This document shows positions 17,099 to 24,821 of a stretch of 64,000 bases of DNA, in pieces. The notes under the pieces were generated by a model, which was not told the DNA's origin, made no database searches, and was given only the letters and a program-made list of their open reading frames with translations. The position numbers and the translations under genes were made by a program. This DNA is from Chryseobacterium sp. OSA05B (GTDB lineage: Bacteria > Bacteroidota > Bacteroidia > Flavobacteriales > Weeksellaceae), in contig NZ_JAHXYH010000001.1 in assembly GCF_019970065.1 (NCBI RefSeq), positions 1,550,001-1,614,000 on the forward strand. Reading direction: 5' to 3'. Positions within the stretch are counted from its first letter, which is position 1, and each line of letters opens with the position of its first letter.

Positions 17099-17887
17099 AT
17101 GAAGAAGCTAATTACCCTTTTGATGCTGGTTTTTCTGGCAAAATTCAGTGCACAGATTTATTCCGGAGAGGTATTTTTAAGAGACAATTCTATCTTATAT
17201 CTTAATCAGGTTTATGTCACCAATCTGAACACTCAGAAAACCGTACTTACCGATTATAACGGAACTTATAACTTACCCGCTGCTCCTGGCGATGTGGTTC
17301 GTTTTACATCTATCGTTACCGAACGTAAAGATGTGAAACTTACTCCCCAAATGATGCAACAGAAAAATTTAATCGAGTTAAAAATCGCCTATTACGAAAT
17401 TCAGGAAATTGTGCTGACCCGTTTCAAGCCTACCGGAAACCTCAGGTATGATGTAAATTCTATCCGTAAAGTGGATAAAGGCCTGGCGCTTAAAAAAGTG
17501 ATCGGCCTGCCTGAACCGAAAGGGGACGGTACTTCGCCTGAACTTCCTGTCGCCGGATTAAGGGACGGCGGACTTACTTTCAGCTTAGAGAGTATCTATG
17601 ACATCCTATCGGGAGACAGAAAGAAAAAACAGCGTTATATGGCGTATGAAAGAATGAATAATTCTGTATCTCAGATCAAAAATTATCTGGGGAAAGATTA
17701 TTTTGCCAAGTTCAAGATTCCGGAAAACCTTGTGGATAACTTCCTGCAGTTCGTTTATACCTCAGAAAATATAGAAGCCTATGTACTCGCCGGCAATTTT
17801 GAGGCGATCAAAATCCCGATCGAAAAATATCTTCCGATCTATCAGAAAAGGCTTAAAACATCGAATCTTCAGGAAGTCATTAAATAG
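17099..17887 (+). CDS. Secreted CarboxypepD_reg-like domain protein
   Basis: 262 aa with a signal peptide (about 1-19, ends FSA). The next part (about 20-95) looks like a carboxypeptidase regulatory-like beta-sandwich: SGEVFLRDNSILYLNQVYVTN, a TDYNGTYNLPA turn, and a DVVRFTSIV strand. This is the fold common in Bacteroidota surface proteins and TonB-dependent receptor N-termini. The rest is an alpha-rich region with no motif I recognise. No sorting domain or lipobox is seen, so it is probably periplasmic or outer-membrane associated. It has its own TAnnTTTG-like box and a perfect-stem terminator. Function unknown. Confidence 0.7.
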   Translation: MKKLITLLMLVFLAKFSAQIYSGEVFLRDNSILYLNQVYVTNLNTQKTVLTDYNGTYNLPAAPGDVVRFTSIVTERKDVKLTPQMMQQKNLIELKIAYYEIQEIVLTRFKPTGNLRYDVNSIRKVDKGLALKKVIGLPEPKGDGTSPELPVAGLRDGGLTFSLESIYDILSGDRKKKQRYMAYERMNNSVSQIKNYLGKDYFAKFKIPENLVDNFLQFVYTSENIEAYVLAGNFEAIKIPIEKYLPIYQKRLKTSNLQEVIK

Positions 17888-17906
17888 CTTTTTGATATCA
17901 ATAATG

Positions 17907-17954
17907 AAAAAGGAATGTATACTATTCAAAATTTATGGTATACATTCCTTTTTT
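17907..17954 (+). terminator. Terminator after the CarboxypepD_reg-like gene
   Basis: A perfect 16-bp stem (17907-17922 with 17938-17953), 15-nt loop and a run of T. It lies 19 nt after the stop at 17887. Confidence 0.9.
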
Positions 17955-18089
17955 GTTTAAAATTATGCTTAATTTCATATCACAATTAAGTGTTTAAAAT
18001 AAAAACAAAAGAACATCGTTATTATTGAGAAAACTAATTGACCAAAACAAATTAAGAGAGCACACCAAACTTTTACTTAATATTTGTCA

Positions 18090-18863
18090 ATGAAAAAATT
18101 ACTTTTACTTTTTGTTTCTGTTCTATGCTTTAGTGTGTCTGCCCAGAAAAAGGGAAAAGACTACAGCAATGTTATAAAAAGCAAGAATATCTACGAGATC
18201 AATGCTTTCCTGAGAGATGCACACCCAGATGATCCGCGAAGGTCTGTACTGAAGCCCCGTGTCATGGAACTGATGACAGCCTACATTAAAGACGCACACC
18301 CCGCTGATCAGAAAGTAAAAGATATGCAGGAAATGCTTGCCCTTTTGAAGAGAAGACCGTCTACAAAGATCAGCTTCGATGAAATGAATGCCATCATCAA
18401 ACAGAAACAGATCGCAAAATATAAAGCAGAACTTGCCGCTAAGAAATCTAACGTAGTGTATACTCCAAGCACTGTTCAGAATACATTTGTCGTTAATGCC
18501 GCTGCCAATACAGCCATTCCTAATGCGGAAGCTGAAGAATTTAATATGCTGATGGCTGTCAATCCGGTAGAACATCAAAACAAAACGGTAAAAATATTAA
18601 ACTCACTATTCGACAACGATCCAAACAGCAAGGAAAGCATTGTTCTTATCCAAAATAAATCCGATTGTAATATCATTGTAAGAATGGAGGGTGTAGGAAC
18701 CACCAAATACAGGCTCGCGGTTCCGGCTCATGACGAGAGCTCCATTGTCATAGATAAAGGTCAGTACCTCTTTACCAGCCTTGTCTGCGGCGCACAATAT
18801 GCTTCTCAAAAAACAATCCAGAAAGCAATCATGGTAGCATTGGGGAGCTCGACAGCACCTTAG
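18090..18863 (+). CDS. Secreted DUF6759-like protein (paralog 2 of 4)
   Basis: 257 aa from the ATG at 18090; an upstream in-frame TTG is less likely because the ATG gives MKKLLLLFVSVLCFSVSAQ, a clean signal peptide. The N-terminal half contains a repeated DAHP-(D/A)-D unit (DAHPDDPRRSVLKPRVMEL, then KDAHPADQKVKD). The C-terminal core has NKSDCNIIVRMEG, VPAHDESSIVIDKGQY and LVCGAQYASQKTI, as in the other paralogs, with two conserved Cys. A variable Ala/Asn-rich linker lies between. The family seems to be DUF6759 (recalled, not verified); role unknown, presumably periplasmic. Confidence 0.75.
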   Translation: MKKLLLLFVSVLCFSVSAQKKGKDYSNVIKSKNIYEINAFLRDAHPDDPRRSVLKPRVMELMTAYIKDAHPADQKVKDMQEMLALLKRRPSTKISFDEMNAIIKQKQIAKYKAELAAKKSNVVYTPSTVQNTFVVNAAANTAIPNAEAEEFNMLMAVNPVEHQNKTVKILNSLFDNDPNSKESIVLIQNKSDCNIIVRMEGVGTTKYRLAVPAHDESSIVIDKGQYLFTSLVCGAQYASQKTIQKAIMVALGSSTAP

Positions 18864-18932
18864 CCGCACTATGAATATACTCAGTATATGTCTTTTATAG
18901 GTAAAAGGCAAGGTAGTCTATTCAAAATTTGC

Positions 18933-18940
18933 TATTTTTG
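18933..18940 (+). promoter_or_regulatory. Putative -7 box of trmB
   Basis: TATTTTTG lies 20 nt before the trmB ATG at 18961 and fits TAnnTTTG. Confidence 0.5.
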
Positions 18941-18960
18941 CGGGATTTTAAAATGACTCG

Positions 18961-19638
18961 ATGGGCAAAAATAAACTAGCAAGATTCGCAGAAAACAAGA
19001 TATTACCGAACGTTATCCAACCAACCAGAGAAGATGCGCTGAAAGGTTCTCCACTTAAAGGAACATGGAGAAAAGAATTCTTCAAGAACGACAATCCAAT
19101 CGTATTGGAGCTGGGCTGCGGAAAAGGAGAATATTCTGTAGGACTTGCGAAAACATTTCCTGAAAAAAACTTCATCGGGATCGATATCAAAGGGGCAAGA
19201 TTCTGGTTTGGAGCTAAAGAAGCAGTGGAAAGCGGCATGAACAATGTGGCGTTTCTCAGAACACAGATCGAGCTTGTAGATCATTTTTTTGCTGAAAATG
19301 AAGTTGACGAAATCTGGATCACGTTCCCGGATCCTCAGATCAAATACAGACGGACCAAGCACAGACTTACCCATCCTGACTTTTTAGAACGATACAAAAA
19401 ATTCCTGAAACCGGGTGGAATCGTTCACTTAAAAACAGATTCAGAGTTTCTGCATGGCTATACTTTAGGATATCTGCAAGGTGCAGGACATGAAATCATC
19501 AGTGCTCACCATGACATCTATGGCGCTCCTGAATATGATCCTGATACAGAACATTTAAGAGATATAAAAACCTATTATGAAGAACTTTTCTCAGCAAAAG
19601 GAAAAACGATAACGTATATTAAATTCCGGATAAGCTGA
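18961..19638 (+). CDS. trmB: tRNA (guanine-N7-)-methyltransferase
   Basis: Uses S-adenosylmethionine to methylate N7 of G46 in the variable loop of tRNA. The 225 aa match the family. Seen: the SAM-binding loop LELGCGKGEYS, the following acidic strand end GIDIKGAR, and the family signature ITFPDPQIKYRRTKHRL, with its FPDP and basic residues. It lies between DUF6759-like genes in the same direction but has its own -7 box, so the association looks positional. A nearby ATG at 18953 is in a different frame. Confidence 0.95.
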   Translation: MGKNKLARFAENKILPNVIQPTREDALKGSPLKGTWRKEFFKNDNPIVLELGCGKGEYSVGLAKTFPEKNFIGIDIKGARFWFGAKEAVESGMNNVAFLRTQIELVDHFFAENEVDEIWITFPDPQIKYRRTKHRLTHPDFLERYKKFLKPGGIVHLKTDSEFLHGYTLGYLQGAGHEIISAHHDIYGAPEYDPDTEHLRDIKTYYEELFSAKGKTITYIKFRIS

Positions 19639-19658
19639 TGAAGTAATTACACCCATTG

Positions 19659-20351
19659 ATGAAAAAAAATTTAACGACTCTCCTCCTCATTTTCCTGACC
19701 ACGGGTTTTGTTTTTGCGCAGAAAAACAGCAAAGACATCCTTAAAAGCACAAATATCCGGGACATTGAAGAGTATTTAAAAAACGCACATCCCGAAGATC
19801 CTAAACGGAGTGTGCTGAAACCGAAACTTATTGCTCTGAAGAATGCTGAATGGACAAAAGGTGCAGCAAAGGCCAAACCTATGGAAGCCAGACCTGTTAT
19901 GACGGATATTCCCAACAGATTCATGAGAAATTCCAATTCTGAAGATGCGGAGGAATTTAAAAAACTAATTACAGAAACCTCTGACCAGCATAAAGAAAAG
20001 ACGGTGCAACTTCTGAACGCTATGTTTGATGAAGATATTACTCGTAAAGAGGCTGTGCTTCTGTTCAGAAATAATTCGGATTGCAATATTATTCTGAGAA
20101 TTGAAGGAAAAAATTTCTATAACCTGGCTGTTCCTGCACACGGAGAAAATTTTATTGTTCTCAATAAGGGTTCTTATACCCTGAACAGCAATGTTTGTGA
20201 CATCAGGTATACCTCTGCAAAAGACATAAAAAAAAGTATATTTGTAGTCATTGAAAATCCCGGCACCCTGAAATCTGAACCTGCTAAAAATCTGGCAGAA
20301 GATGAGAAAAAAGTAAAACCTGAAAAAGCTATAAAAAAGAAAAGATCATAA
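19659..20351 (+). CDS. Secreted DUF6759-like protein (paralog 3 of 4)
   Basis: 230 aa from the ATG at 19659; the TTG three bases upstream is ignored. Signal peptide about 1-20 (ends VFA). It then has KNAHPEDPKRSVLKPKLIAL, nearly the same as in the gene at 18090, and the C-terminal core NNSDCNIILRIEGKNFYNLAV, PAHGENFIVLNKGSY and VCDIRYTSAKDI. The tail is Lys/Glu-rich. It starts 20 nt after trmB and ends 4 nt before the next paralog, so the last two form an operon. Confidence 0.75.
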   Translation: MKKNLTTLLLIFLTTGFVFAQKNSKDILKSTNIRDIEEYLKNAHPEDPKRSVLKPKLIALKNAEWTKGAAKAKPMEARPVMTDIPNRFMRNSNSEDAEEFKKLITETSDQHKEKTVQLLNAMFDEDITRKEAVLLFRNNSDCNIILRIEGKNFYNLAVPAHGENFIVLNKGSYTLNSNVCDIRYTSAKDIKKSIFVVIENPGTLKSEPAKNLAEDEKKVKPEKAIKKKRS

Positions 20352-20355
20352 TTGT

Positions 20356-20793
20356 ATGAAAAAGCTGTTTTTTTTCTCCGGCATTTCGCTTATTATCCTC
20401 ATCAGCTGTAGTGCAAACTATGGAAGCTACCCTACGAGAACTACCTATCCTACGGGTTCAGGAAGCACTACAGCCAGTACAGAGAGGGAATATTCAGAAC
20501 TTATTAAAACGTACAAGCCTGAAACGGCAGATGTTTTAAATGATCTTTTGAATGCAGATTCTCCCTCTAATCTCAAAACATCGATTTCTGTAGAAAACCA
20601 GTCGCGATGCAATATGGTCCTTACCGTAAGCGGAAACGGTTTTTTTAAAAAGATTCCGATAGCTGCCGGCAAAGTGGGTTATACGATGGTTCCTAAAAAC
20701 CAAAACTACAGACTGTCCGGTATGCTTTGTAATGCCTCTTACCAGTCTACGAAATTCATTTCAACATCATACGCTATAAAGATTAGCAATTAA
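20356..20793 (+). CDS. Lipoprotein with DUF6759-like core (paralog 4 of 4)
   Basis: 145 aa. Signal sequence with a lipobox ending LISC at about residues 15-18, so probably lipidated, unlike the other three paralogs. A Ser/Thr/Tyr/Gly-rich linker follows (about 20-45), then the family core in shorter form: ENQSRCNMVLTVSGNGFFKKI, PIAAGKVGYTMV and MLCNASYQSTKFI. The DAHP unit is absent. It follows paralog 3 by 4 nt and ends the cluster with a terminator. The two conserved core Cys are kept. Confidence 0.7.
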   Translation: MKKLFFFSGISLIILISCSANYGSYPTRTTYPTGSGSTTASTEREYSELIKTYKPETADVLNDLLNADSPSNLKTSISVENQSRCNMVLTVSGNGFFKKIPIAAGKVGYTMVPKNQNYRLSGMLCNASYQSTKFISTSYAIKISN

Positions 20794-20797
20794 AATA

Positions 20798-20824
20798 AAA
20801 ACCCGCTGTATGAATCGGGTTTTC
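20798..20824 (+). terminator. Terminator of the DUF6759-like operon
   Basis: 8-bp stem AAAACCCG/CGGGTTTT (20798-20805 and 20816-20823) with T-rich sequence after it, 5 nt past the stop. Confidence 0.85.
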
Positions 20825-20906
20825 TTTTTATTAAATATAAATTTTATAGCTTGTTCATTACTATACCGTTTTAAAGCACAGTACAATACATTAGATGATA
20901 AACAAC

Positions 20907-20939
20907 AAAAAAAACGCTGGATCTAGATCCAGCGTTTTT
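20907..20939 (-). terminator. Terminator of the rplM-rpsI-rpsB operon
   Basis: A perfect 15-bp palindrome (20910-20924 with 20925-20939). The A run at 20907-20914 is the U-tract for minus-strand transcripts. It lies 24 nt after the rpsB stop, so rpsB is the last gene of the operon and tsf is not cotranscribed. Confidence 0.9.
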
Positions 20940-20962
20940 CCTATATTAAAGAAAATCTTTAA

Positions 20963-21724
20963 TTATTCAGCATCGAAATCAGCATCTGTTTCAGCAGATA
21001 CCTTTTCTCCTTCTTCTTTAGATTTTTCTTTATCAGCTTTTCTTTGAGACTGACCTTCTTTGATAGAATCAGAAACAATGTTTAAGATCATATCAATAGA
21101 CTTAGAAGCATCATCGTTTCCTGGGATAACGAAGTCTACTTTTCTAGGATCAGAGTTTGTATCAACAATACCGAAAACTGGAATACCTAATTTCTTAGCT
21201 TCAGTTACAGCGATGTGTTCTCTCATGATATCTACAACGAAGATTGCAGAAGGAAGACGAACCATGTCAGAGATAGAACCTAAGTTTTTCTCTAAGTTAG
21301 CTCTCTGTCTGTCTACCTGTAATCTTTCTTTCTTAGATAAAGTTTCGAACGTACCGTCTTTTTTCATTTTGTCGATATGGTTCATTTTCTTTACCGCCTT
21401 TCTGATTGTAACGAAGTTCGTTAACATACCTCCAGGCCATCTTTCTGTAATATAAGGCATATTAAGTTCAGCAGCATGCTTTGCAACTACTTCTTTCGCT
21501 TGCTTCTTAGTAGCTACGAAAAGAACTTTTTTACCTGCAGAAGTTAATTTTTCTAAAGCGCTACAAGCTTCATCCAATTTAACTGCTGTTTTATGTAAGT
21601 CTACAATGTGAATACCGTTTTTCTCCATAAAAATGTATGGAGCCATATTTGGATTCCACTTTCTGGTCATGTGACCGAAGTGTACGCCAGCCTCTAGAAG
21701 GTCTTTTACATTTGCTTTTGCCAT
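20963..21724 (-). CDS. rpsB: 30S ribosomal protein S2
   Basis: 253 aa, full length. Binds the small ribosomal subunit near S1 and is needed for initiation. Seen: LLEAGVHFGHMTRKWNPNM at the N-terminus, WPGGMLTNF, and IVDTNSDP followed by VIPGNDDASKSI, all typical of S2. The C-terminal tail is acidic and charged. It is the third gene of rplM-rpsI-rpsB. The 207-nt gap before it holds an unusual inverted heptamer repeat. A strong terminator follows directly, where tsf would be expected. Confidence 0.98.
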   Translation of the reverse strand: MAKANVKDLLEAGVHFGHMTRKWNPNMAPYIFMEKNGIHIVDLHKTAVKLDEACSALEKLTSAGKKVLFVATKKQAKEVVAKHAAELNMPYITERWPGGMLTNFVTIRKAVKKMNHIDKMKKDGTFETLSKKERLQVDRQRANLEKNLGSISDMVRLPSAIFVVDIMREHIAVTEAKKLGIPVFGIVDTNSDPRKVDFVIPGNDDASKSIDMILNIVSDSIKEGQSQRKADKEKSKEEGEKVSAETDADFDAE

Positions 21725-21813
21725 GTTTTCTGTTTTTGTTAGTTTACTTTCCGTTTCTTAAACAATCAACAACTTCTTTAGATGGGAGAAGTGTTTGGAT
21801 GCTAAACGTAACG

Positions 21814-21928
21814 GGCAATTGGCGGTTTGCTATTTGCTTGTGGCAATTGGCTTTTCGCCGAGATTAAGTTTAAAAAAAATTTAATACATTTCTGTAGCCA
21901 ACAGCCATAAGCCATTCGCCCACAAGAA
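21814..21928. repeat. Inverted heptamer-repeat element between rpsI and rpsB
   Basis: The left arm (21814-21855) is a run of 7-nt units: GGCAATT, GGCGGTT, TGCTATT, TGCTTGT, GGCAATT, GGCTTTT. The right arm (21894-21928) has the complementary type: GTAGCCA, ACAGCCA, TAAGCCA, TTCGCCC, ACAAGAA. The arms can form an imperfect hairpin with an AT-rich loop. It lies inside a ribosomal protein operon. Confidence 0.75.
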
Positions 21929-21931
21929 ATC

Positions 21932-22318
21932 TTAACGTTTTGAGAATTGGAATCTCTTTCTTGCTTTTTTCTGACCTGGCTTCTTTCTTTCCACCATTCT
22001 TGCGTCTCTTGTAAGTAAACCAGCAGGCTTCAATGCTAATCTGAACTCAGCGTTGATCTCGCATAAAGCTCTTGAAATACCTAATCTGATAGCCTCTGCC
22101 TGACCTGTATTACCACCACCGAAAACATTTACGGTAACGTCATACTGACCAACAGTCTCAGAAAGGATGAACGGTTGGTTTAATTTGTAAACCATCACGT
22201 CTGTAGAGAAATAAGTTGCAGCATCTTTACCGTTTACTGTAATCACACCAGAACCTGGCTTTACATAAACTCTAGCTACAGAAGTTTTTCTTCTTCCGAT
22301 TTTGTGAACTATAGACAT
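21932..22318 (-). CDS. rpsI: 30S ribosomal protein S9
   Basis: 128 aa, full length. Its basic C-terminal tail reaches the decoding P site. Seen: [23 protein letters not shown]-like [29 protein letters not shown] and the terminal [20 protein letters not shown] with a final KR. It follows rplM by 6 nt in the usual L13-S9 pair. Confidence 0.98.
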   Translation of the reverse strand: MSIVHKIGRRKTSVARVYVKPGSGVITVNGKDAATYFSTDVMVYKLNQPFILSETVGQYDVTVNVFGGGNTGQAEAIRLGISRALCEINAEFRLALKPAGLLTRDARMVERKKPGQKKARKRFQFSKR

Positions 22319-22324
22319 AATTAA

Positions 22325-22780
22325 TTATTTAAATTCGTTAACATTAATTGTTTTAGGCTGTTGAGCTTCATGTTTGTGCTCAGTTCCTTCATATAGATAA
22401 AGGTTCTTTAATAAAGCAGATCCTAATCTGTTTTTAGGCAACATACCTTTTACAGACTTTTCTAATACTTTTAAAGAATCTTTCTTCTGAAGTTCAGCCG
22501 CAGTCATAGACTTCTGTCCACCAGGGTAACCTGTATGCCAGATGTAAGTCTTATCAGCCCACTTATTTCCGGAAAGCGTAATTTTCCCAGCATTCAAAAC
22601 GATTACGTTATCACCACAATCTACGTGAGGTGTAAAGTTCGTTTTGTGCTTACCTCTCAAAATCTTTGCAACCGTAGAAGCTAGTCTTCCTAACGGCTGT
22701 CCTTCAGCGTCTACCACAACCCATTCTTTATTAGCAGTAGCTTTGTTCGCTGAAACAGTTTTGTAACTTAATGTATTCAC
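22325..22780 (-). CDS. rplM: 50S ribosomal protein L13
   Basis: 151 aa, full length. An early assembly protein of the large subunit. Seen: WVVVDAEGQPLGRLAS, ILRGKHKTNFTPHVDCGD, the YIWHTGYPGG segment, and VKGMLPKNRLGSALLKNLYLYEG. It is the first gene of rplM-rpsI-rpsB. A TACCTTTG box on the minus strand upstream probably drives it. Confidence 0.98.
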   Translation of the reverse strand: MNTLSYKTVSANKATANKEWVVVDAEGQPLGRLASTVAKILRGKHKTNFTPHVDCGDNVIVLNAGKITLSGNKWADKTYIWHTGYPGGQKSMTAAELQKKDSLKVLEKSVKGMLPKNRLGSALLKNLYLYEGTEHKHEAQQPKTINVNEFK

Positions 22781-22826
22781 ACGTTTTAGTTAAAGATTAA
22801 ACATAATTTTCCCCTAAAAGGGTGTG

Positions 22827-22834
22827 CAAAGGTA
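22827..22834 (-). promoter_or_regulatory. Putative -7 box of the rplM operon
   Basis: TACCTTTG on the minus strand fits TAnnTTTG and lies 46 nt before the rplM ATG. Confidence 0.5.
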
Positions 22835-23100
22835 CAAATAATTTTCGTAACCTGAAAACATATTTTATTTAATCTATCTCACCTCCGGATCTTCACCTTC
22901 CTTTAATAGATTTTAACAACTGTTTTGTTTTTGGCACAGAACTTGTAAAATGAATGACCGTTGAAAAAAAAAATTCGAAGATTCTAAAAACACACCTGAT
23001 AAAGTAAAGAGTTTTGTCCCTCAACTCTTTCTTTATTAACTTTACTTTAAACATTTCCGTAAAAGCTTACCAATGTGATTATTTTATATCGCGAATTATT

Positions 23101-23108
23101 TATATTTG
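23101..23108 (+). promoter_or_regulatory. Putative -7 box of the DUF3667 gene
   Basis: TATATTTG lies 26 nt before the ATG at 23135. Confidence 0.5.
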
Positions 23109-23134
23109 CGATCAAACCATATTCCTAATCATCC

Positions 23135-24241
23135 ATGAGCCACGGAAAAATCAGAGAAGATAAAACATGCCAGAACTGCGGGCATCAGGTCGAAGAAAGA
23201 TTCTGCCCAAACTGCGGACAGGAGAATATCGAAAGCCGCCATCCTTTTTACTTTCTCTTCACCCATTTTGTTGAAGACTTCACCCATTATGACGGCCAGT
23301 TTTGGGGGACCCTAAAAAATTTGCTCTTTAATCCAGGTAAACTTACCAACATTTATCTCGAAGGTAAAAGGCAAAAATTCGTTCCACCTGTAAAACTATA
23401 CATTTTTGTCAGTTTTATAACTTTCTTCGTGTTTGCTCTTTTCCCATTGATCAATATCAACTTTGGCGACCAACCAGATAAAGGAGATAGCGCTAAAGCA
23501 GGCTTCTTTTATGGCATGAAATCTTCTGAGGTAAAAAAAGTCATCGACAGCATCAAAACCAAACCTATTCTGGATAAAGAAGATTCTCTATCCATCAAAG
23601 CTCTGACTGTACTTGCAGATTCTTCCAAAACAGATGCGATCAAAAACTCTCTGCAAATGGATAATAAAATAGATGCTGACTTTAGTTTTAATGGATATAA
23701 TACCAGAAAATCCTACGACTCGGCGGCAGCGAAAAACCCATCATTTCTAGATTTTATTGAAATACCGGTGGCACATAAATTCTTTGAGCTCAGGGAAAAA
23801 GGAGCTACAAAAGAAGAGATTTTTAAAAACATTATGGAAAAGTCTTTCCACAATCTACCGAAAGCTCTTTTCATCTACCTTCCTATTTTTGCATTCTTCT
23901 TATGGATTTTCCACAAAAAGAAAAAATGGTGGTATTTTGATCATGGCATTTTCACTCTGCATTATTTTTCATTCCTTTTATTGAATATTCTGTTTGTATT
24001 TCTACTTGCCAAATTGGCAAGTCTCTCAGAATTTTGGCTGGTGAATTTTATTTTATACATAATCCTGTCAGTACTGACGATCTACATTATTGCATATTTC
24101 TTCATCGCCCACCGCAGGGTGTATCATTCACACGGTTTTGTGAGCTTTATTATCGGGGTCTTGTTATTCACCATTAACTATATTGCGTTCTTGTTTTTGG
24201 TTGTAGGTCTTGCTTTGGTAAGTTTCCTGATGATCCACTAA
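23135..24241 (+). CDS. DUF3667 membrane protein with N-terminal zinc ribbon
   Basis: 368 aa. The N-terminus has two CxxC knuckles (CQNCG at about 12 and CPNCGQ at about 24), a zinc ribbon. A DUF3667-type block follows (FTHFVEDFTHYDGQFWGTLKNLLFNPGKL, given here as two overlapping parts: FTHFVEDFTHYDGQ and GTLKNLLFNPGKL). One hydrophobic segment lies at about 88-108 (FVSFITFFVFALFPLI). About 130 charged residues follow, probably extracytoplasmic, then three to four C-terminal membrane helices from about 245. Function unknown; the family is common in Bacteroidota. It is monocistronic, with its own -7 box and a shared terminator. Confidence 0.85.
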   Translation: MSHGKIREDKTCQNCGHQVEERFCPNCGQENIESRHPFYFLFTHFVEDFTHYDGQFWGTLKNLLFNPGKLTNIYLEGKRQKFVPPVKLYIFVSFITFFVFALFPLININFGDQPDKGDSAKAGFFYGMKSSEVKKVIDSIKTKPILDKEDSLSIKALTVLADSSKTDAIKNSLQMDNKIDADFSFNGYNTRKSYDSAAAKNPSFLDFIEIPVAHKFFELREKGATKEEIFKNIMEKSFHNLPKALFIYLPIFAFFLWIFHKKKKWWYFDHGIFTLHYFSFLLLNILFVFLLAKLASLSEFWLVNFILYIILSVLTIYIIAYFFIAHRRVYHSHGFVSFIIGVLLFTINYIAFLFLVVGLALVSFLMIH

Positions 24242-24267
24242 ATAATAAGATGTAGCAATTCAATATA

Positions 24268-24305
24268 AAATGAGGCTGTTTTGTTTAACAGCCTCATTTC
24301 TTTTT
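24268..24305. terminator. Bidirectional terminator between the DUF3667 gene and a small membrane-protein gene
   Basis: A 13-bp perfect stem (24268-24280 with 24287-24299), 6-nt loop, T-rich on the right and A-rich on the left. It ends two convergent genes. Confidence 0.85.
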
Positions 24306-24636
24306 ATTTTCTTAATGACTTGCTGGCCCTGAAACTCGCTATCATATAATATGCTACAAAAACCGTTGAAAATTTAAGGATTGAAGGAATGGCCAGCTCC
24401 AGGCTGAACAAACCTGTTCCGATAAGCACCAAAACTCCCATCACCGCAAAAGAAATACCTAATTTCTGAGACAGTGTGAAATTGGGTGTATCCAGATAAT
24501 AAGCAATTCCCCATGCAATCCCAAAGGCTAATGCATAATAGATATCAAGACCCATGTTTTCAGAACTGTAAAAAAAATAATTGATCAGGAAACTGACTGC
24601 CGTTCCCAACACAAAATACATCAAAGCCTTTTTCAT
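24304..24636 (-). CDS. Small four-helix membrane protein of unknown function
   Basis: 110 aa with about four hydrophobic helices (residues about 5-22, 30-47, 60-77, 82-100) and short polar loops. No motif recognised. It is convergent with the DUF3667 gene and divergent from icmF. Its codon use and composition look like its neighbours, and it has a proper ATG and a downstream terminator, so it is likely a real gene. Confidence 0.6.
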   Translation of the reverse strand: MKKALMYFVLGTAVSFLINYFFYSSENMGLDIYYALAFGIAWGIAYYLDTPNFTLSQKLGISFAVMGVLVLIGTGLFSLELAIPSILKFSTVFVAYYMIASFRASKSLRK

Positions 24637-24786
24637 ATTCTATAGATAATGATGCAAAAATAGAGATTTTAATGATGATTTTTAAACGAATGATTGGTAA
24701 GCAGGTAAAAAATCAATCCACAACCAACAATCAACCTTCTTAAAATCAAATCATTAAACAAAACCAAAAGGTTCTTATTTTATTAT

Positions 24787-24794
24787 TATATTTG
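24787..24794 (+). promoter_or_regulatory. Putative -7 box of icmF
   Basis: TATATTTG lies 27 nt before the ATG at 24822. The TTG inside it is in frame with the gene and could be mistaken for a start codon, which argues for the ATG. Confidence 0.55.
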
Positions 24795-24821
24795 AAAATT
24801 CAGAAATTTTCTAGTTTTTAT

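Larger units (their letters stand above)
22781..23134. other. 354-nt divergent gene-free region between rplM and a DUF3667 gene
   Basis: Contains the putative -7 boxes for both flanking genes. The middle carries an 8-bp stem AAAGAGTT/AACTCTTT (23006-23013 with 23023-23030) overlapping a second possible pairing, AAAGTAAA with TTTACTTT (23001-23008 with 23041-23048). The two stems exclude each other. No small ORF or RNA gene is recognised. Confidence 0.5.

Noticed and set aside
24792..24821. TTG start of icmF, and similar TTG starts at 40034 and 61194
   Set aside because: Each TTG is part of a TAnnTTTG promoter box and an ATG lies shortly downstream.
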